The notes under the pieces are model-generated. The model saw only the letters and a program-made list of their open reading frames with translations. It did no database searches and was not told the DNA's origin. From the NCBI GenBank assembly GCA_900466875.1, contig UBNQ01000033.1, positions 83,024 through 147,023 on the forward strand: a DNA stretch of 64,000 nt. The letters are read 5' to 3'. Below, piece after piece: positions 7,826-16,382 of this stretch (within the stretch, counting starts at the first letter, position 1; the number at the start of each line of letters is the position of its first letter). Made by a program: the position numbers and the translations under genes. The DNA is from Hyphomicrobiales bacterium (GTDB taxonomy: Bacteria > Pseudomonadota > Alphaproteobacteria > Rhizobiales > Rhizobiaceae).

Positions 7826-9148
7826 ATGCGTCTGAAGCACATCGCCTTCGCTCTTCTGGTTGCGACAGCCCTTACAGGCTGCAACGACACCCTTGATTCC
7901 GCCACCAGCATTGACATTTCCAAGGTCAAGAACAAGGTCGAGCAACCTCTGCCGGCAAAGATCGTCGCCGATATGCAGGCGAAGAACATGCCGCGCAATT
8001 CGCCGATCATGATCCGCATCCTCAAGGAAGAGGGCAAGCTGGAGATCTGGAAGGCCAAGGCGGACAACCGCTTCGACGTGATCAAGAGTTACGACATCTG
8101 CGCATGGTCCGGAAAGCTCGGGCCGAAGATCAAGGAAGGCGACCGTCAGGCTCCTGAAGGTTTCTACAGCCTGACGCCGGCGCACCTGAACCCCAATTCG
8201 CAGTATTATCTCGCGATCAATACCGGCTTCCCGAACCGCTATGACGCGGCCAATGGGCGCAACGGCACCAACCTGATGATCCACGGCGCCTGCTCATCGT
8301 CGGGCTGTTATTCGATGACTGACGCGCAGATTCTCGAGATCTACGCCTTCGCGCGCGACGCCTTCAAGGGTGGCCAGACCTCCGTACAGTTGCAGGCGCT
8401 GCCCTTCCGCATGACGGCGGAAAACATGGCGCGCCACCGCGAAAGCGAGCACAGCGACTTCTGGAAGATGATCAAGGTCGGCTACGACAATTTCGAAGTC
8501 ACCAAGCGCCCGCCGGAAGTGGCGGTCTGCGGCAAAAAATACGCTTTCAACCAGGAAAGCAAAGGCCCGCTCAGCGCCGCGGCTGCCTGCCCGGAAATGT
8601 CGACGCCGCCTGCATTGGTCTCGGCTCTCTCTTCGTATAACAAGACCTATGACGTGGCCTTCGAAAAGGCCGTCGACAAGCTTGGCAGCAAGGTTTGGTA
8701 CGAGCCGAGCGAAGCCGAACGCAAGGCGGTCGTCGCTGAAAAGCGCAAGGGTCGCGAACTTGCTTACGCACCGACGGGCACGTCGCTCGAAGCTGGCAAG
8801 CTGATGAGCCAGTCCGAATTCCAGCAGATGATGCAGAAGCGCATGGCAGGCGGCCAGATGAAGCCTGCATCGACGCAGCTCGCCTCTCTGTCCGCTGCTC
8901 CGCAGCCGGCAACCGTCGCCGAGCGGATGAAGCAGGATCGCCTGCCCGCATCCACCGGCGCGATTCCGTCCGCGACCGGAGCAACCGTCGCGAGCGCGAC
9001 GGTGCCGACCATCAAGACCGCCGAAGGCAAGACGGCAGCCGTTCCGGTTCCCGAACAGAACCCGATGAACCCGCTCGCCTATGCAGGCCCGGAAGCGCCT
9101 GTCAGCGAAGCCAAGAAGCCATTCTGGAAGTTCTGGGACAAGCAGTGA
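7826..9148 (+). CDS. YafK/DpaA-type L,D-transpeptidase fold lipoprotein
   Basis: A 440-residue predicted lipoprotein. The signal peptide ends in the lipobox LTGC (C19). The catalytic signature MIHGACSSSGCYSMTD, with nucleophile C161 and H153, is the YafK-type variant of the YkuD domain. E. coli YafK (DpaA) cuts the bond between Braun lipoprotein and peptidoglycan rather than making cross-links, so a role in detaching or attaching envelope proteins is inferred. After about residue 260 the protein has an unusual long Ala/Pro/Thr-rich tail. ATG codons at 7811 and 7826 both lack a clear ribosome-binding site; 7826 gives the cleaner signal peptide. The stop overlaps the next start. Confidence 0.9.
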   Translation: MRLKHIAFALLVATALTGCNDTLDSATSIDISKVKNKVEQPLPAKIVADMQAKNMPRNSPIMIRILKEEGKLEIWKAKADNRFDVIKSYDICAWSGKLGPKIKEGDRQAPEGFYSLTPAHLNPNSQYYLAINTGFPNRYDAANGRNGTNLMIHGACSSSGCYSMTDAQILEIYAFARDAFKGGQTSVQLQALPFRMTAENMARHRESEHSDFWKMIKVGYDNFEVTKRPPEVAVCGKKYAFNQESKGPLSAAAACPEMSTPPALVSALSSYNKTYDVAFEKAVDKLGSKVWYEPSEAERKAVVAEKRKGRELAYAPTGTSLEAGKLMSQSEFQQMMQKRMAGGQMKPASTQLASLSAAPQPATVAERMKQDRLPASTGAIPSATGATVASATVPTIKTAEGKTAAVPVPEQNPMNPLAYAGPEAPVSEAKKPFWKFWDKQ

Positions 9149-9393
9149 CCTCGCCAGCCGACGTGGTCTATGACCTGAGAGGGCTGAAATGCCCTTTGCC
9201 GGTTCTGAAAACCCGTCGCCGGCTGAGAACGCTTCATCATGGTGATCGCCTCATTGTAGAGACCAGCGATCCGCTCGCCGGGATCGACATTCCACATTTT
9301 TGCAATCAGGAAGGCCACCAACTCGTGGAAAGCGAGAAAACGGCGGAAGGCCACCGTTTCGTCATTCGCAAGGGTATGTCGGCTATCGCCTGA
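9145..9393 (+). CDS. TusA-family sulfurtransferase
   Basis: An 82-residue sulfur-carrier protein with the family motif LRGLKCPLPVLK, in which C16 would carry the persulfide. TusA proteins pass sulfur for tRNA thiolation, molybdenum cofactor or other uses; which applies here cannot be read from sequence. The start is GTG, overlapping the TGA of the preceding lipoprotein gene (GTGA), which implies translational coupling. Its last 11 bp overlap the 3' end of the convergent COG0523 gene. Confidence 0.92.
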   Translation: MTSPADVVYDLRGLKCPLPVLKTRRRLRTLHHGDRLIVETSDPLAGIDIPHFCNQEGHQLVESEKTAEGHRFVIRKGMSAIA

Positions 9394-10576
9394 AGCCGGG
9401 CACAGCCAGCGGGTTGTCTTCCAGCGCCGCGCGGTCAGGGCGGTCGAGACGCGGCTCGCCGGTAAAGGCCGAAAACAGATCTGCAACGAATTCCTCGGAC
9501 AGGCCCTTGGTGATGACGACCATGCGTGTCTTCCGGTCGGATCCTTCCGGCCAGCGCGGCAAGCGCTGCGGCGGATGAAAAATCGCCTGCACACCATGCA
9601 GCACAAGCGGACGCTCGGGATTGTCCGACAGGTTTACCACTGCTTTCATCCGCAGAAGCTTTTCTCCATGAGCGGATCGCAAGAGATCGATGAACATGTC
9701 GATCGCCATCGGATCGATCGGACGCTCATGCACGATTGAAAAGGATCGGATGTCGTCACCATGACGGTTCACGTCATGATGATGGTGGTGGTGATGCCCG
9801 TGTCCATGGTCATGCGGATGATGATGGCCGTGCTCGTGGTCGTGCCCATGAGCATGATGGTCGTCATGAGCATGGTGATGATGCTCATGGCTTTCGGCCG
9901 CGATCTCGTCACGCAGCCAGCGATCCACATCGGCGATCTTGCTCGACGGATCGTATAGTCCGTTCTCCAGGAGCGACAAGCTACCGGATGACATGTCGTC
10001 ACCATCCGTCACCGGCGCACGCGGATTGAGCCCAACAAGCCTGGCGCGCAGGGCTGAGAGTTGCGCAGGCTCCGCCAGCGCCTGCTTCGAGAGGACCAGC
10101 CGGTCCGCGACCGCCACCTGCTTGACCGCTTCCGGATGCGCATCGAGCGTCGCAAACCCGTTGACCGCATCCACGACGGTCACCACGCCTTCGAGCTCGA
10201 AATTCTGCGCGATCACCGGATTGCCCATCACCGACTGCATGACCGGCGCCGGGTCGGCAAGGCCTGTGGTTTCGATGACCACGCGCGTAACCGGCTTGGC
10301 GCGACCGGTCTGGATCGCGTCCATCATCGAGGCCAGTGTATCGACCAGCTCACCACGCACCGTGCAGCACAGGCAGCCGTTCGACAGCTCGATCATCGAG
10401 TCCCCCGAGGCCTCGACGAGCAGGTTGTCGATCCCGACCTCGCCGAACTCGTTGATGATGACGGCAATGTCTTTGGCGGCAGGGTCGCGCAGCATCCGGT
10501 TGAGCAGCGTCGATTTCCCCGCACCGAGAAAGCCGGTGATGATGGAGACCGGAATCCGGTCCTGACCGTGGGCCAT
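9383..10576 (-). CDS. COG0523 (CobW/ZigA-like) GTP-binding metallochaperone with His-rich loop
   Basis: A 397-residue G3E-family GTPase. Walker A GFLGAGKS is at residues 15-22, the metal-binding GCLCC motif has cysteines at 68, 70 and 71, and an NEFGEVGID switch region follows. Residues 230-272 form a loop with about 26 histidines, typical of members that handle zinc. A C-terminal CobW_C domain follows (about 278-380). It is not near cobalamin genes other than distant cobS, so zinc delivery is more likely than cobalt. The frame could begin at TTG 10588, but ATG 10576 has GGA 8 nt upstream and is preferred. It follows the carboxypeptidase gene by 12 bp. Confidence 0.92.
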   Translation of the reverse strand: MAHGQDRIPVSIITGFLGAGKSTLLNRMLRDPAAKDIAVIINEFGEVGIDNLLVEASGDSMIELSNGCLCCTVRGELVDTLASMMDAIQTGRAKPVTRVVIETTGLADPAPVMQSVMGNPVIAQNFELEGVVTVVDAVNGFATLDAHPEAVKQVAVADRLVLSKQALAEPAQLSALRARLVGLNPRAPVTDGDDMSSGSLSLLENGLYDPSSKIADVDRWLRDEIAAESHEHHHHAHDDHHAHGHDHEHGHHHPHDHGHGHHHHHHHDVNRHGDDIRSFSIVHERPIDPMAIDMFIDLLRSAHGEKLLRMKAVVNLSDNPERPLVLHGVQAIFHPPQRLPRWPEGSDRKTRMVVITKGLSEEFVADLFSAFTGEPRLDRPDRAALEDNPLAVPGFRR

Positions 10577-10588
10577 ATGCTGTTCCAA

Positions 10589-11722
10589 TCAGAATGTCGG
10601 GCGCGGTACCGGGATCGGGATATTGGCGTAGGTCTTCTCGCCGATCTTCGTCTCGACCGGTTCGGTTCCCGGGATCAGGCCGGCGAAAACATAGGCCGGC
10701 GGATGCGTCATTTCGTGAATATAGGGAGAATGCATGACCGTGCGGCCGGCATCGTCGCGGTTTTCGCTGCGAACCTTGGCGGCCTTCGGATTGCAGATTT
10801 CCTGGCTGACATCGTTGACGACGGTCGTGTCGCCATAGGGTGCAAGTGAAGCCAGCGGCGTACCCTGACTGCCCGCCGCGGTCAGTCCCTGCTGCAGCAG
10901 ATTGGCGGAATCGTCCGCGCGGCCAGCAAGGCTGTCAGATCCGAGGACGACCGAAATCACCGTCCGACCATTGCGCGTCGCGGAAGAGACCTGGTTGAAG
11001 CCGGAAGCGCAGATGAAGCCCGTCTTCATGCCGTCGGCGCCATCGAAACGGCCGATCAGCGTGTTGAAATTCGGATACTGCTTCTTGCCGGTATCGATGC
11101 CTTCGATGGTGAAATAGGTGGAATATTGCGGGAATTCTCGCTTGATCTGCATCGCGAGGATCGCAAGGTCGCGGGCCGTCGTGTACTGCCCCTTGCCAGG
11201 CAGCCCGTGCGGATTGATGAAATGCGAAGACGTCATGCCGAGCCGCTGCGCTTCGGCATTCATCATCGCCACGAACTGATCGTTCGTGCCGCCGACCGTT
11301 TCCCCCACGGCAACCGCCATGTCGTTGGCCGATTTCACCAGCATGATCTTCAGCGCATTGTCCATGGTCAGCTGCGAGCCCGGCCGGAAATACATCTTGC
11401 TGGCGGGCTGGTCGGTGGCGAACTTGCTCATCACGACCTTGCTGTCGAGCGAAAGCCGGCCGCTCTTCAGCGCCCTGAACGTCACGTAAGCGGTCATCAG
11501 CTTCGTCAGGGAAGCCGGATACCATTTCAGGAACGCATCCTGATGCGCGATCACGCGGCCGGTATTGGCATCGATGATCATTTTGGGATTGGCAGAGGCC
11601 ACCGTGGCGGAGCTGGCAAGCCCCACCGCCGTCACGAGGCAGAGAAGCCGGCGGGCGGCGCGATGGCGGAAAGTTGAGTGCAGCAAGGTGGTCCTCGTCC
11701 GGATGTTAACGAGTGTGGCCAT
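10589..11722 (-). CDS. D-alanyl-D-alanine carboxypeptidase (S11 family, PBP5/DacF-like)
   Basis: A 377-residue periplasmic serine peptidase that trims the terminal D-Ala from peptidoglycan pentapeptides. The active-site motifs are intact: S71-L-T-K74, S131-A-N133 and K233-T-G. A signal peptide ends near ASSATVASA (residue about 44). I start at ATG 11722 (MATLVNIR); the longer frame begins at 11752. The last 120 residues lack clear similarity to the PBP5 C-terminal domain and end in a proline-rich tail, so membrane anchoring is uncertain. It is transcribed together with the COG0523 gene and divergent from the M20 hydrolase gene. Confidence 0.93.
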   Translation of the reverse strand: MATLVNIRTRTTLLHSTFRHRAARRLLCLVTAVGLASSATVASANPKMIIDANTGRVIAHQDAFLKWYPASLTKLMTAYVTFRALKSGRLSLDSKVVMSKFATDQPASKMYFRPGSQLTMDNALKIMLVKSANDMAVAVGETVGGTNDQFVAMMNAEAQRLGMTSSHFINPHGLPGKGQYTTARDLAILAMQIKREFPQYSTYFTIEGIDTGKKQYPNFNTLIGRFDGADGMKTGFICASGFNQVSSATRNGRTVISVVLGSDSLAGRADDSANLLQQGLTAAGSQGTPLASLAPYGDTTVVNDVSQEICNPKAAKVRSENRDDAGRTVMHSPYIHEMTHPPAYVFAGLIPGTEPVETKIGEKTYANIPIPVPRPTF

Positions 11723-11839
11723 TAGTTGGCCTATATGTCGAAGCAATGGCAAAGAAGATTGATTACGTCAATCGCCGCAGGCACTATCCCTTAAGGAGGG
11801 GTGTCATAACGGCGTGAAGTTGGAACGATAGGAAAGATT

Positions 11840-13003
11840 ATGCCCATATTGAACCGCGCAGCCGAACTTCAGGGCGAAGTGACCGGCTGGCGACGATTCC
11901 TGCATCAAAATCCCGAAATTCTTTATGACGTTCACAACACCGCAGCCTTCGTGGCAGACAGGCTGCGCGAATTCGGCGTCGACGAAGTCGTCACCGGCAT
12001 CGGCCGTACCGGCGTCGTCGGCATCATCCGCGGAAAGGGACAGGGCAGCCGCACGATCGGCATGCGCGCCGACATGGACGCACTGCCGCTGACGGAAATG
12101 ACGGCCAGGGATTATGCCTCGACCGTCCCGGGCAGGATGCATGCCTGCGGTCATGACGGCCATACCTCGATGCTTCTGGGTGCCGCCAAATATCTCTCCG
12201 AAACCCGCAATTTCAACGGCAGCGTTGCCGTCATCTTCCAGCCGGCCGAAGAAGGCGGCGCTGGCGCGCTTGCCATGGTCGAGGACGGCCTGATGGAGCG
12301 CTTCGGCATCGAGGAAGTCTACGGCATGCACAACATGCCGGGAATTCCGGTTGGCCAGTTCGCCATCCGCAAGGGCGGCATCATGGCGGCCCCAGATCGC
12401 TTCACCATCACCATCACCGGTCGCGGCGGCCATGCCGCCCAGCCGCACAAGACGATCGATCCGATCTTCATCGGCTCGCAGCTGGTCGGAAGCCTGCAGG
12501 CGATCGCCGCCCGCAATGCCGACCCGGTCCAGTCGGTGGTGATTTCGGTCACGCGCTTCGACGCCGGCACGACCCACAACATCATTCCGGACACGGCAAC
12601 GATCATGGGCACGGTCCGCACGCTGAGCGAAGAGACCCGCGATCTTGCGCAAAACCGCATACGCCAGATCGTCGATGGCCTCGCCAGCGCCCATGGCGCA
12701 CAGGCAGAGATCGACTATTACCGCCAGTGCCCCGTCACCTTCAACCACGACCTGGAGACCGATCACGCGATCAGCGTGGCGACCGACGTGGTGGGCGCAG
12801 CCAATGTCGATCCGAATGTCGATCCGACCATGGCCGGCGAGGATTTTGCCTTCATGCTGAAAAGCCGCCCAGGCGCCTTCATCTTCATCGGCAACGGCGA
12901 CAGCGCCCCGCTGCACAACCCGAACTACGATTTCGACGACGAATCGATCGCCTACGGCATCTCCTATTGGGTGCGGCTCGCGGAAAAACGGCTATCGGAA
13001 TGA
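11840..13003 (+). CDS. M20D family amidohydrolase (hippurate hydrolase-like)
   Basis: A 387-residue metallohydrolase of the M20D peptidase/aminoacylase family. The family includes hippurate, indole-3-acetyl-amino acid and N-acyl amino acid hydrolases. Metal ligands are seen in MHACGHDGHTSMLLG (C and H), QPAEEGGAGA (EE) and near the C-terminus in LHNPNYDFDDE (H). The dimerisation lid domain spans about residues 185-295. A good Shine-Dalgarno-like AGGAAAG lies 5 nt before the ATG. The substrate cannot be assigned. It stands alone, followed by a tRNA gene. Confidence 0.93.
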   Translation: MPILNRAAELQGEVTGWRRFLHQNPEILYDVHNTAAFVADRLREFGVDEVVTGIGRTGVVGIIRGKGQGSRTIGMRADMDALPLTEMTARDYASTVPGRMHACGHDGHTSMLLGAAKYLSETRNFNGSVAVIFQPAEEGGAGALAMVEDGLMERFGIEEVYGMHNMPGIPVGQFAIRKGGIMAAPDRFTITITGRGGHAAQPHKTIDPIFIGSQLVGSLQAIAARNADPVQSVVISVTRFDAGTTHNIIPDTATIMGTVRTLSEETRDLAQNRIRQIVDGLASAHGAQAEIDYYRQCPVTFNHDLETDHAISVATDVVGAANVDPNVDPTMAGEDFAFMLKSRPGAFIFIGNGDSAPLHNPNYDFDDESIAYGISYWVRLAEKRLSE

Positions 13004-13058
13004 TCGCTGGAAAAAGGCTTGGCTAATCCGGACGGCTTTTGTATGGATGAGCGCAAGT

Positions 13059-13135
13059 GGTCCCATAGCTCAGCAGGATAGAGCGCAGGATTCCTAATCC
13101 TGAGGCCGATGGTTCGAATCCATCTGGGATCACCA
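13059..13135 (+). tRNA. tRNA-Arg, anticodon CCU
   Basis: A complete 77-nt cloverleaf. The acceptor stem GGTCCCA pairs with TGGGATC (one G-T pair), the anticodon stem CAGGA/TCCTG encloses the loop TTCCTAA with anticodon CCT, and the T arm carries GGTTCGAATCC. The CCA end is genome-encoded. It reads AGG codons. It lies between the M20 hydrolase gene and a small convergent gene. No integrase or attachment-site duplication is seen nearby. Confidence 0.97.
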
Positions 13136-13167
13136 CTCTCCGCAAAACATCACCGATAGGTCCGGCC

Positions 13168-13326
13168 TCAAGGCCGCGCCGGTTGCGGCATTTCGGTTTG
13201 CGGACTGATCGAACTGGTAAACGTCCGGTCGACCGATTGGAGGCGTGTCCAGGAAACGGATACGCCGAAAAGCAAGATCGCAATGATCGGGATGACGAGA
13301 AGCACAACGCCGCCACTGATGCGCAT
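13168..13326 (-). CDS. 52-residue single-pass membrane protein
   Basis: A tiny protein with one strongly hydrophobic N-terminal segment (MRISGGVVLLVIPIIAILLF) followed by about 30 polar residues ending in QTEMPQPARP. The function is unknown. The start at 13326 is supported by GGAG 6 nt upstream; the longer frame from 13461 has poor composition. A CtrA-like TTAA-N7-TTAA box sits about 50 bp upstream, suggesting cell-cycle-linked expression. It is convergent with the tRNA gene. Confidence 0.68.
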   Translation of the reverse strand: MRISGGVVLLVIPIIAILLFGVSVSWTRLQSVDRTFTSSISPQTEMPQPARP

Positions 13327-13376
13327 GACCAACTCCAAAACTACATAGTCATGGGCGGGACCTTGTGCGCAGCAGC

Positions 13377-13391
13377 TTAATGCTTCGTTAA
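13377..13391 (-). promoter_or_regulatory. CtrA-like box TTAA-N7-TTAA
   Basis: On the minus strand this reads TTAACGAAGCATTAA: two TTAA half-sites separated by exactly 7 nt, the spacing of full CtrA sites in alphaproteobacteria. It is 51 bp upstream of the 52-residue membrane protein start, a plausible promoter position. This is a single short match, so a chance occurrence is possible. Confidence 0.5.
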
Positions 13392-13578
13392 TTTGTGCCA
13401 GTTTTGCACAGAAGCGAAGGGTATCGATGGCACCTTTCGAAACAAAGGCAGACAGGCACAAAATGGCCGGGAAATGGCCTCAATCGCGGCGACTTGCGTG
13501 TCGTGTGCCAGGACACACCTTAACGGCCGCACAAACCGTTCCGGCAGCGGCGTCCCCAAACGCAAGATCATCGCCTCG

Positions 13579-15501
13579 TCAGTCCAGCAACTCACGAATG
13601 CGAACGGCAAGCTCCCGCGCGGTGTAAGGTTTTTTCAGCCAGCTGCCGGAAAGCGCAAGTTCGCGGCCCGCAATCGCCGGCTCTGCGTATCCCGAGGTAA
13701 ACAATACGGGGATATGGGGCTTCTCCGAACGCACTCGGTTCGCCAGCTCATCGCCCGTCATGCCGCCCGGCATGACCACGTCGGTAAACAGCAGGGCGAT
13801 ATCGTCATGGCGTTCGAGCTGCGAGAGCGCCTGGGTTCCGTTTTCCGCTTCGATGACCTCGTAACCGAAACTCGTCAGGCGGGACACCGTCACGCGGCGC
13901 ACCCGCGGGTCGTCCTCAACGACGAGGATCTTTTCGGGTCCGCCGGGCAATGGGCTCTGCGCCTGGCCTCCGAGTATCTGGATATTGTCCCGTTCGACCT
14001 TCTTCTTTGCCGCTGGAAGGAACATTCGCACGGAGGTGCCCTGCCCCGGCTCGCTGTAGAGCTGGATATTGCCGCCCGACTGCTTGACGAAACCATAGAC
14101 CATGCTGAGGCCAAGCCCCGTGCCGGCGCTGACGCCCTTGGTGGTGAAGAACGGCTCGAAAGCCTTTTCCTTGATCTCCGCCGTCATGCCCGTGCCGGTA
14201 TCGGTAACGGCCACCAGCACGAATTCTCCGGTCCGCATGTTGGAATACATCTGCGCGTAATCGACATCGAGCTTTATCCGCGAGATCTCGACGGTCAGCT
14301 TGCCACCGCGCGGCATCGCGTCGCGGGCATTGATAACGAGATTGAGGATGGCGTTCTGCAATTGCGACGCATCGACGAGCGCTTCGTTCGGTGCGCCTGC
14401 AATGACCGTCCTGAATTCGATCGCCTCGCCCAGTGTGCGCCGCATCAGATCGGAAAAGCCCGAGACGAGTTGTCCGACATCCACAAGCTTGTTGTTGAGC
14501 GGCTGCCGCCGCCCGAAGGCGAGCAACTGGCCGGTCAGCTTGGCGCCGTCATCCGCAGCAGCCTGCGCTTCCTGCAGCAGAACCCGCAGATTGGGATCTT
14601 CGAGCTTGTACTCCATCATCTCGAGATTGCCGCTGATGACCGTCAGGAGATTGTTGAAGTCATGCGCCAGCCCGCCGGTCAGCTGACCGATCGCTTCCAT
14701 CTTCTGCGACTGGCGAAGCTCTTCCTCGATCTTCTGGCGGCTGGTGAGGTCACGGATAAATCCCGTGAAGATGCGTTTTCCGCCGGTGCGCGCTTCGCCC
14801 ACGGCAAGCTCCATCGGGAATGTCGTGCCGTCCTTGCGAAGCCCAGTCACCACGCGTCCATAACCGATGATCCGGCGCTCACCCGTCTCCATATAATTGG
14901 AAATGTAACCGTCATGGGCATCGCGATCGGGATTGGGCATCAGCATTCTGACATTCTGGCCGCAGACTTCCGAAGCGACGTAACCGAACAGCCGCTCCGC
15001 CGCGGCGCTGAACGAAGTGATGATCCCCGCATCGTTGATCACGATGGTGGATTCCGGCACCGTATCGAGGATGGAACGGAGATGTGCTTCCCTTTCCGCC
15101 AGATCGTTCTGTACCCGTTTCATCGCTGTCACGTCGTTGTTGGTCTGGATCGTGATGGGCGCTCCATCGACCGAGAGGGAAACCGATACCCATCGCGTCG
15201 CAACGAAAACCGGACGGCCGTCGCGCGTGCGATGCTCCACCTCTCCTTGCCAGGAGTATTCCGACGCCAGTTGCTGGCGAATGTCGTCGAGCGGCTTGGG
15301 AAACCGCGTCTGCAGCAACTGATGAACGGATTGGCCGACCGCCTCCTCGCGCGGCCAGCCATAAAGCGCCTCGCAACCGGAACTCCACCGGGTGATAATT
15401 CCGTCGTTTCCGTGGACGATGACATTGGCATCGTCCAGAAGATGAAGGACCGCATCCAGTTCAGCCTGGGTCGTGAGCGTGTTTCTTATTTTATGTGGCA
15501 T
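13579..15501 (-). CDS. Hybrid FixL (hFixL): haem-PAS sensor histidine kinase with receiver domain
   Basis: A 640-residue soluble hybrid kinase. Domains are PAS-1 (about 10-125), PAS-2 (about 135-255), the HisKA region with H280 in GGLAHDFNN, the HATPase (about 375-497; NLVINARDAM, DTGTGM and GLGLSMVYG), and a C-terminal receiver with phospho-acceptor D574 and K624. PAS-2 matches the FixL haem domain: AHDGYISNY supplies the proximal histidine H196, and IIGYGRVVTG supplies the distal O2-contacting arginine R216, equivalent to H200 and R220 of Bradyrhizobium FixL. The residue matching R206 there is N202. No membrane segments are present. It follows fixK by 18 bp in the same operon, so it should sense low oxygen and signal to the FxkR-like regulator. 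Confidence 0.9.
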   Translation of the reverse strand: MPHKIRNTLTTQAELDAVLHLLDDANVIVHGNDGIITRWSSGCEALYGWPREEAVGQSVHQLLQTRFPKPLDDIRQQLASEYSWQGEVEHRTRDGRPVFVATRWVSVSLSVDGAPITIQTNNDVTAMKRVQNDLAEREAHLRSILDTVPESTIVINDAGIITSFSAAAERLFGYVASEVCGQNVRMLMPNPDRDAHDGYISNYMETGERRIIGYGRVVTGLRKDGTTFPMELAVGEARTGGKRIFTGFIRDLTSRQKIEEELRQSQKMEAIGQLTGGLAHDFNNLLTVISGNLEMMEYKLEDPNLRVLLQEAQAAADDGAKLTGQLLAFGRRQPLNNKLVDVGQLVSGFSDLMRRTLGEAIEFRTVIAGAPNEALVDASQLQNAILNLVINARDAMPRGGKLTVEISRIKLDVDYAQMYSNMRTGEFVLVAVTDTGTGMTAEIKEKAFEPFFTTKGVSAGTGLGLSMVYGFVKQSGGNIQLYSEPGQGTSVRMFLPAAKKKVERDNIQILGGQAQSPLPGGPEKILVVEDDPRVRRVTVSRLTSFGYEVIEAENGTQALSQLERHDDIALLFTDVVMPGGMTGDELANRVRSEKPHIPVLFTSGYAEPAIAGRELALSGSWLKKPYTARELAVRIRELLD

Positions 15502-15519
15502 TAAAAATCCTGGCTGCGG

Positions 15520-16263
15520 CTAGTGGTGGCGCCGGTCTTCGGCCGACCCCATCGAGTCTCCCCAGCCGTATTCATCTTCGTCTCCGGCCAATTGTGCAAG
15601 CATCATCGGCTTCATGATCTTTACCGAATGCCGGCCGACGCAGCCGAGCACGCCCTTGGCGCTCAGTTTGGTGATCGTACGCGAGACGGTCTCGATGGTC
15701 AGGCCCAGATAGTCGGCCATGTCCTGGCGTGTCATCGGCAGCTGTACCATCGACTGTACATCGCTCTTGGCCGCCGCCCTGCGCAGGTGCTTCAGCAGAA
15801 ATGTGCAGAGACGTTCCTCGGCGCTCTTGCACGAGAGCAGCACCATCTGGTCCTGGGCAGCGGCCATTTCATCACAAACCCGCGCAAATACCTGCGGGCG
15901 CAGTTCTTCCGAGTCCAGTACGGCCGCCTCGAAATTCTTCCTGGTCAGCCTGCGAACCTTGGTACCGACAATCGCTTCGGCGCTGTAGAGGTAATTGCTT
16001 TTGAGCGACACACCGAGAAGATCGCCGTCAAAAACGAAACCGGTAATAACCCGGCGGCCGTCCGAAATGATCCGGAAGATACGCAGCGCGCCTTCCACGA
16101 CTTCGAACACGTGTTTTGCTTCGTCGCCCTCGAAGAAGATCGACTGGCCGGGCTGGATAAACTCGACCGGCTGTCGCGAGAACAGGCCATTGAGCGTTTC
16201 AGGCTCTGCTTCATGAAGAAGAGTTGCTGCTGTGCGTTCGCGATTATAGCTGGTGAGAAACAT
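15520..16263 (-). CDS. FixK-type Crp/Fnr transcriptional activator
   Basis: A 247-residue regulator with a cyclic-nucleotide-type beta-roll (about 30-130), a dimer helix and a C-terminal helix-turn-helix whose recognition helix reads LTIETVSRT. The E-x-x-S-R set predicts binding to TTGAT-N4-ATCAA boxes. There is no N-terminal cysteine cluster, so it cannot carry the Fnr-type iron-sulfur cluster itself and is FixK-like rather than FnrN-like. I used ATG 16263 (MFLTSYN) because the upstream extension to 16314 overlaps the promoter region. A K-box-like repeat lies 86 bp upstream. hFixL is the next gene. Confidence 0.9.
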   Translation of the reverse strand: MFLTSYNRERTAATLLHEAEPETLNGLFSRQPVEFIQPGQSIFFEGDEAKHVFEVVEGALRIFRIISDGRRVITGFVFDGDLLGVSLKSNYLYSAEAIVGTKVRRLTRKNFEAAVLDSEELRPQVFARVCDEMAAAQDQMVLLSCKSAEERLCTFLLKHLRRAAAKSDVQSMVQLPMTRQDMADYLGLTIETVSRTITKLSAKGVLGCVGRHSVKIMKPMMLAQLAGDEDEYGWGDSMGSAEDRRHH

Positions 16264-16348
16264 GGTATTAACCCCGTCGTTTGATGGGGGTAGTTGACGT
16301 CTTGGCGGTAACACGCGAATGCTACCGCTGTAAAAGACGGTTCGAATT

Positions 16349-16364
16349 GGTAACAGTTTGTAAC
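16349..16364 (-). promoter_or_regulatory. K-box-like direct repeat upstream of fixK
   Basis: On the minus strand it reads GTTACA, 4 nt, GTTACC. FxkR of Rhizobium etli is described as activating fixK through a direct repeat of GTTACA with a 4-nt spacer, and this site matches with one mismatch. It lies about 86 bp upstream of the FixK start and about 20 bp before the divergent FxkR-like gene, so it may control both. Confidence 0.72.
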
Positions 16365-16382
16365 AGCCCGGCTAGTTTTTTA

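Noticed and set aside
9755..9890. A CAT/CAC-rich low-complexity tract that looks like a tandem repeat
   Set aside because: It encodes the histidine-rich loop of the COG0523 protein in frame on the minus strand, so it is coding low complexity, not a CRISPR or a non-coding repeat.
11757..11773. Perfect palindrome GATTGA-TTACG-TCAATC between the carboxypeptidase and hydrolase genes, considered as a FixK box
   Set aside because: The spacing between TTGA and TCAA is 5 nt, one less than an FNR/FixK site needs. It could be another operator, but nothing identifies the regulator.
13059..13135. tRNA-Arg as an attachment site of a mobile island
   Set aside because: There is no integrase gene and no duplicated tRNA 3' end in the neighbourhood.
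13377..13610. Open frame of 77 residues on the minus strand upstream of the small membrane protein
   Set aside because: It has no ribosome-binding site, poor protein-like composition, and covers the CtrA-like box and the end of hFixL.
13393..15504. A 703-residue open frame on the plus strand
   Set aside because: It is the antisense shadow of hFixL in GC-rich DNA; the minus strand carries all kinase and receiver motifs.
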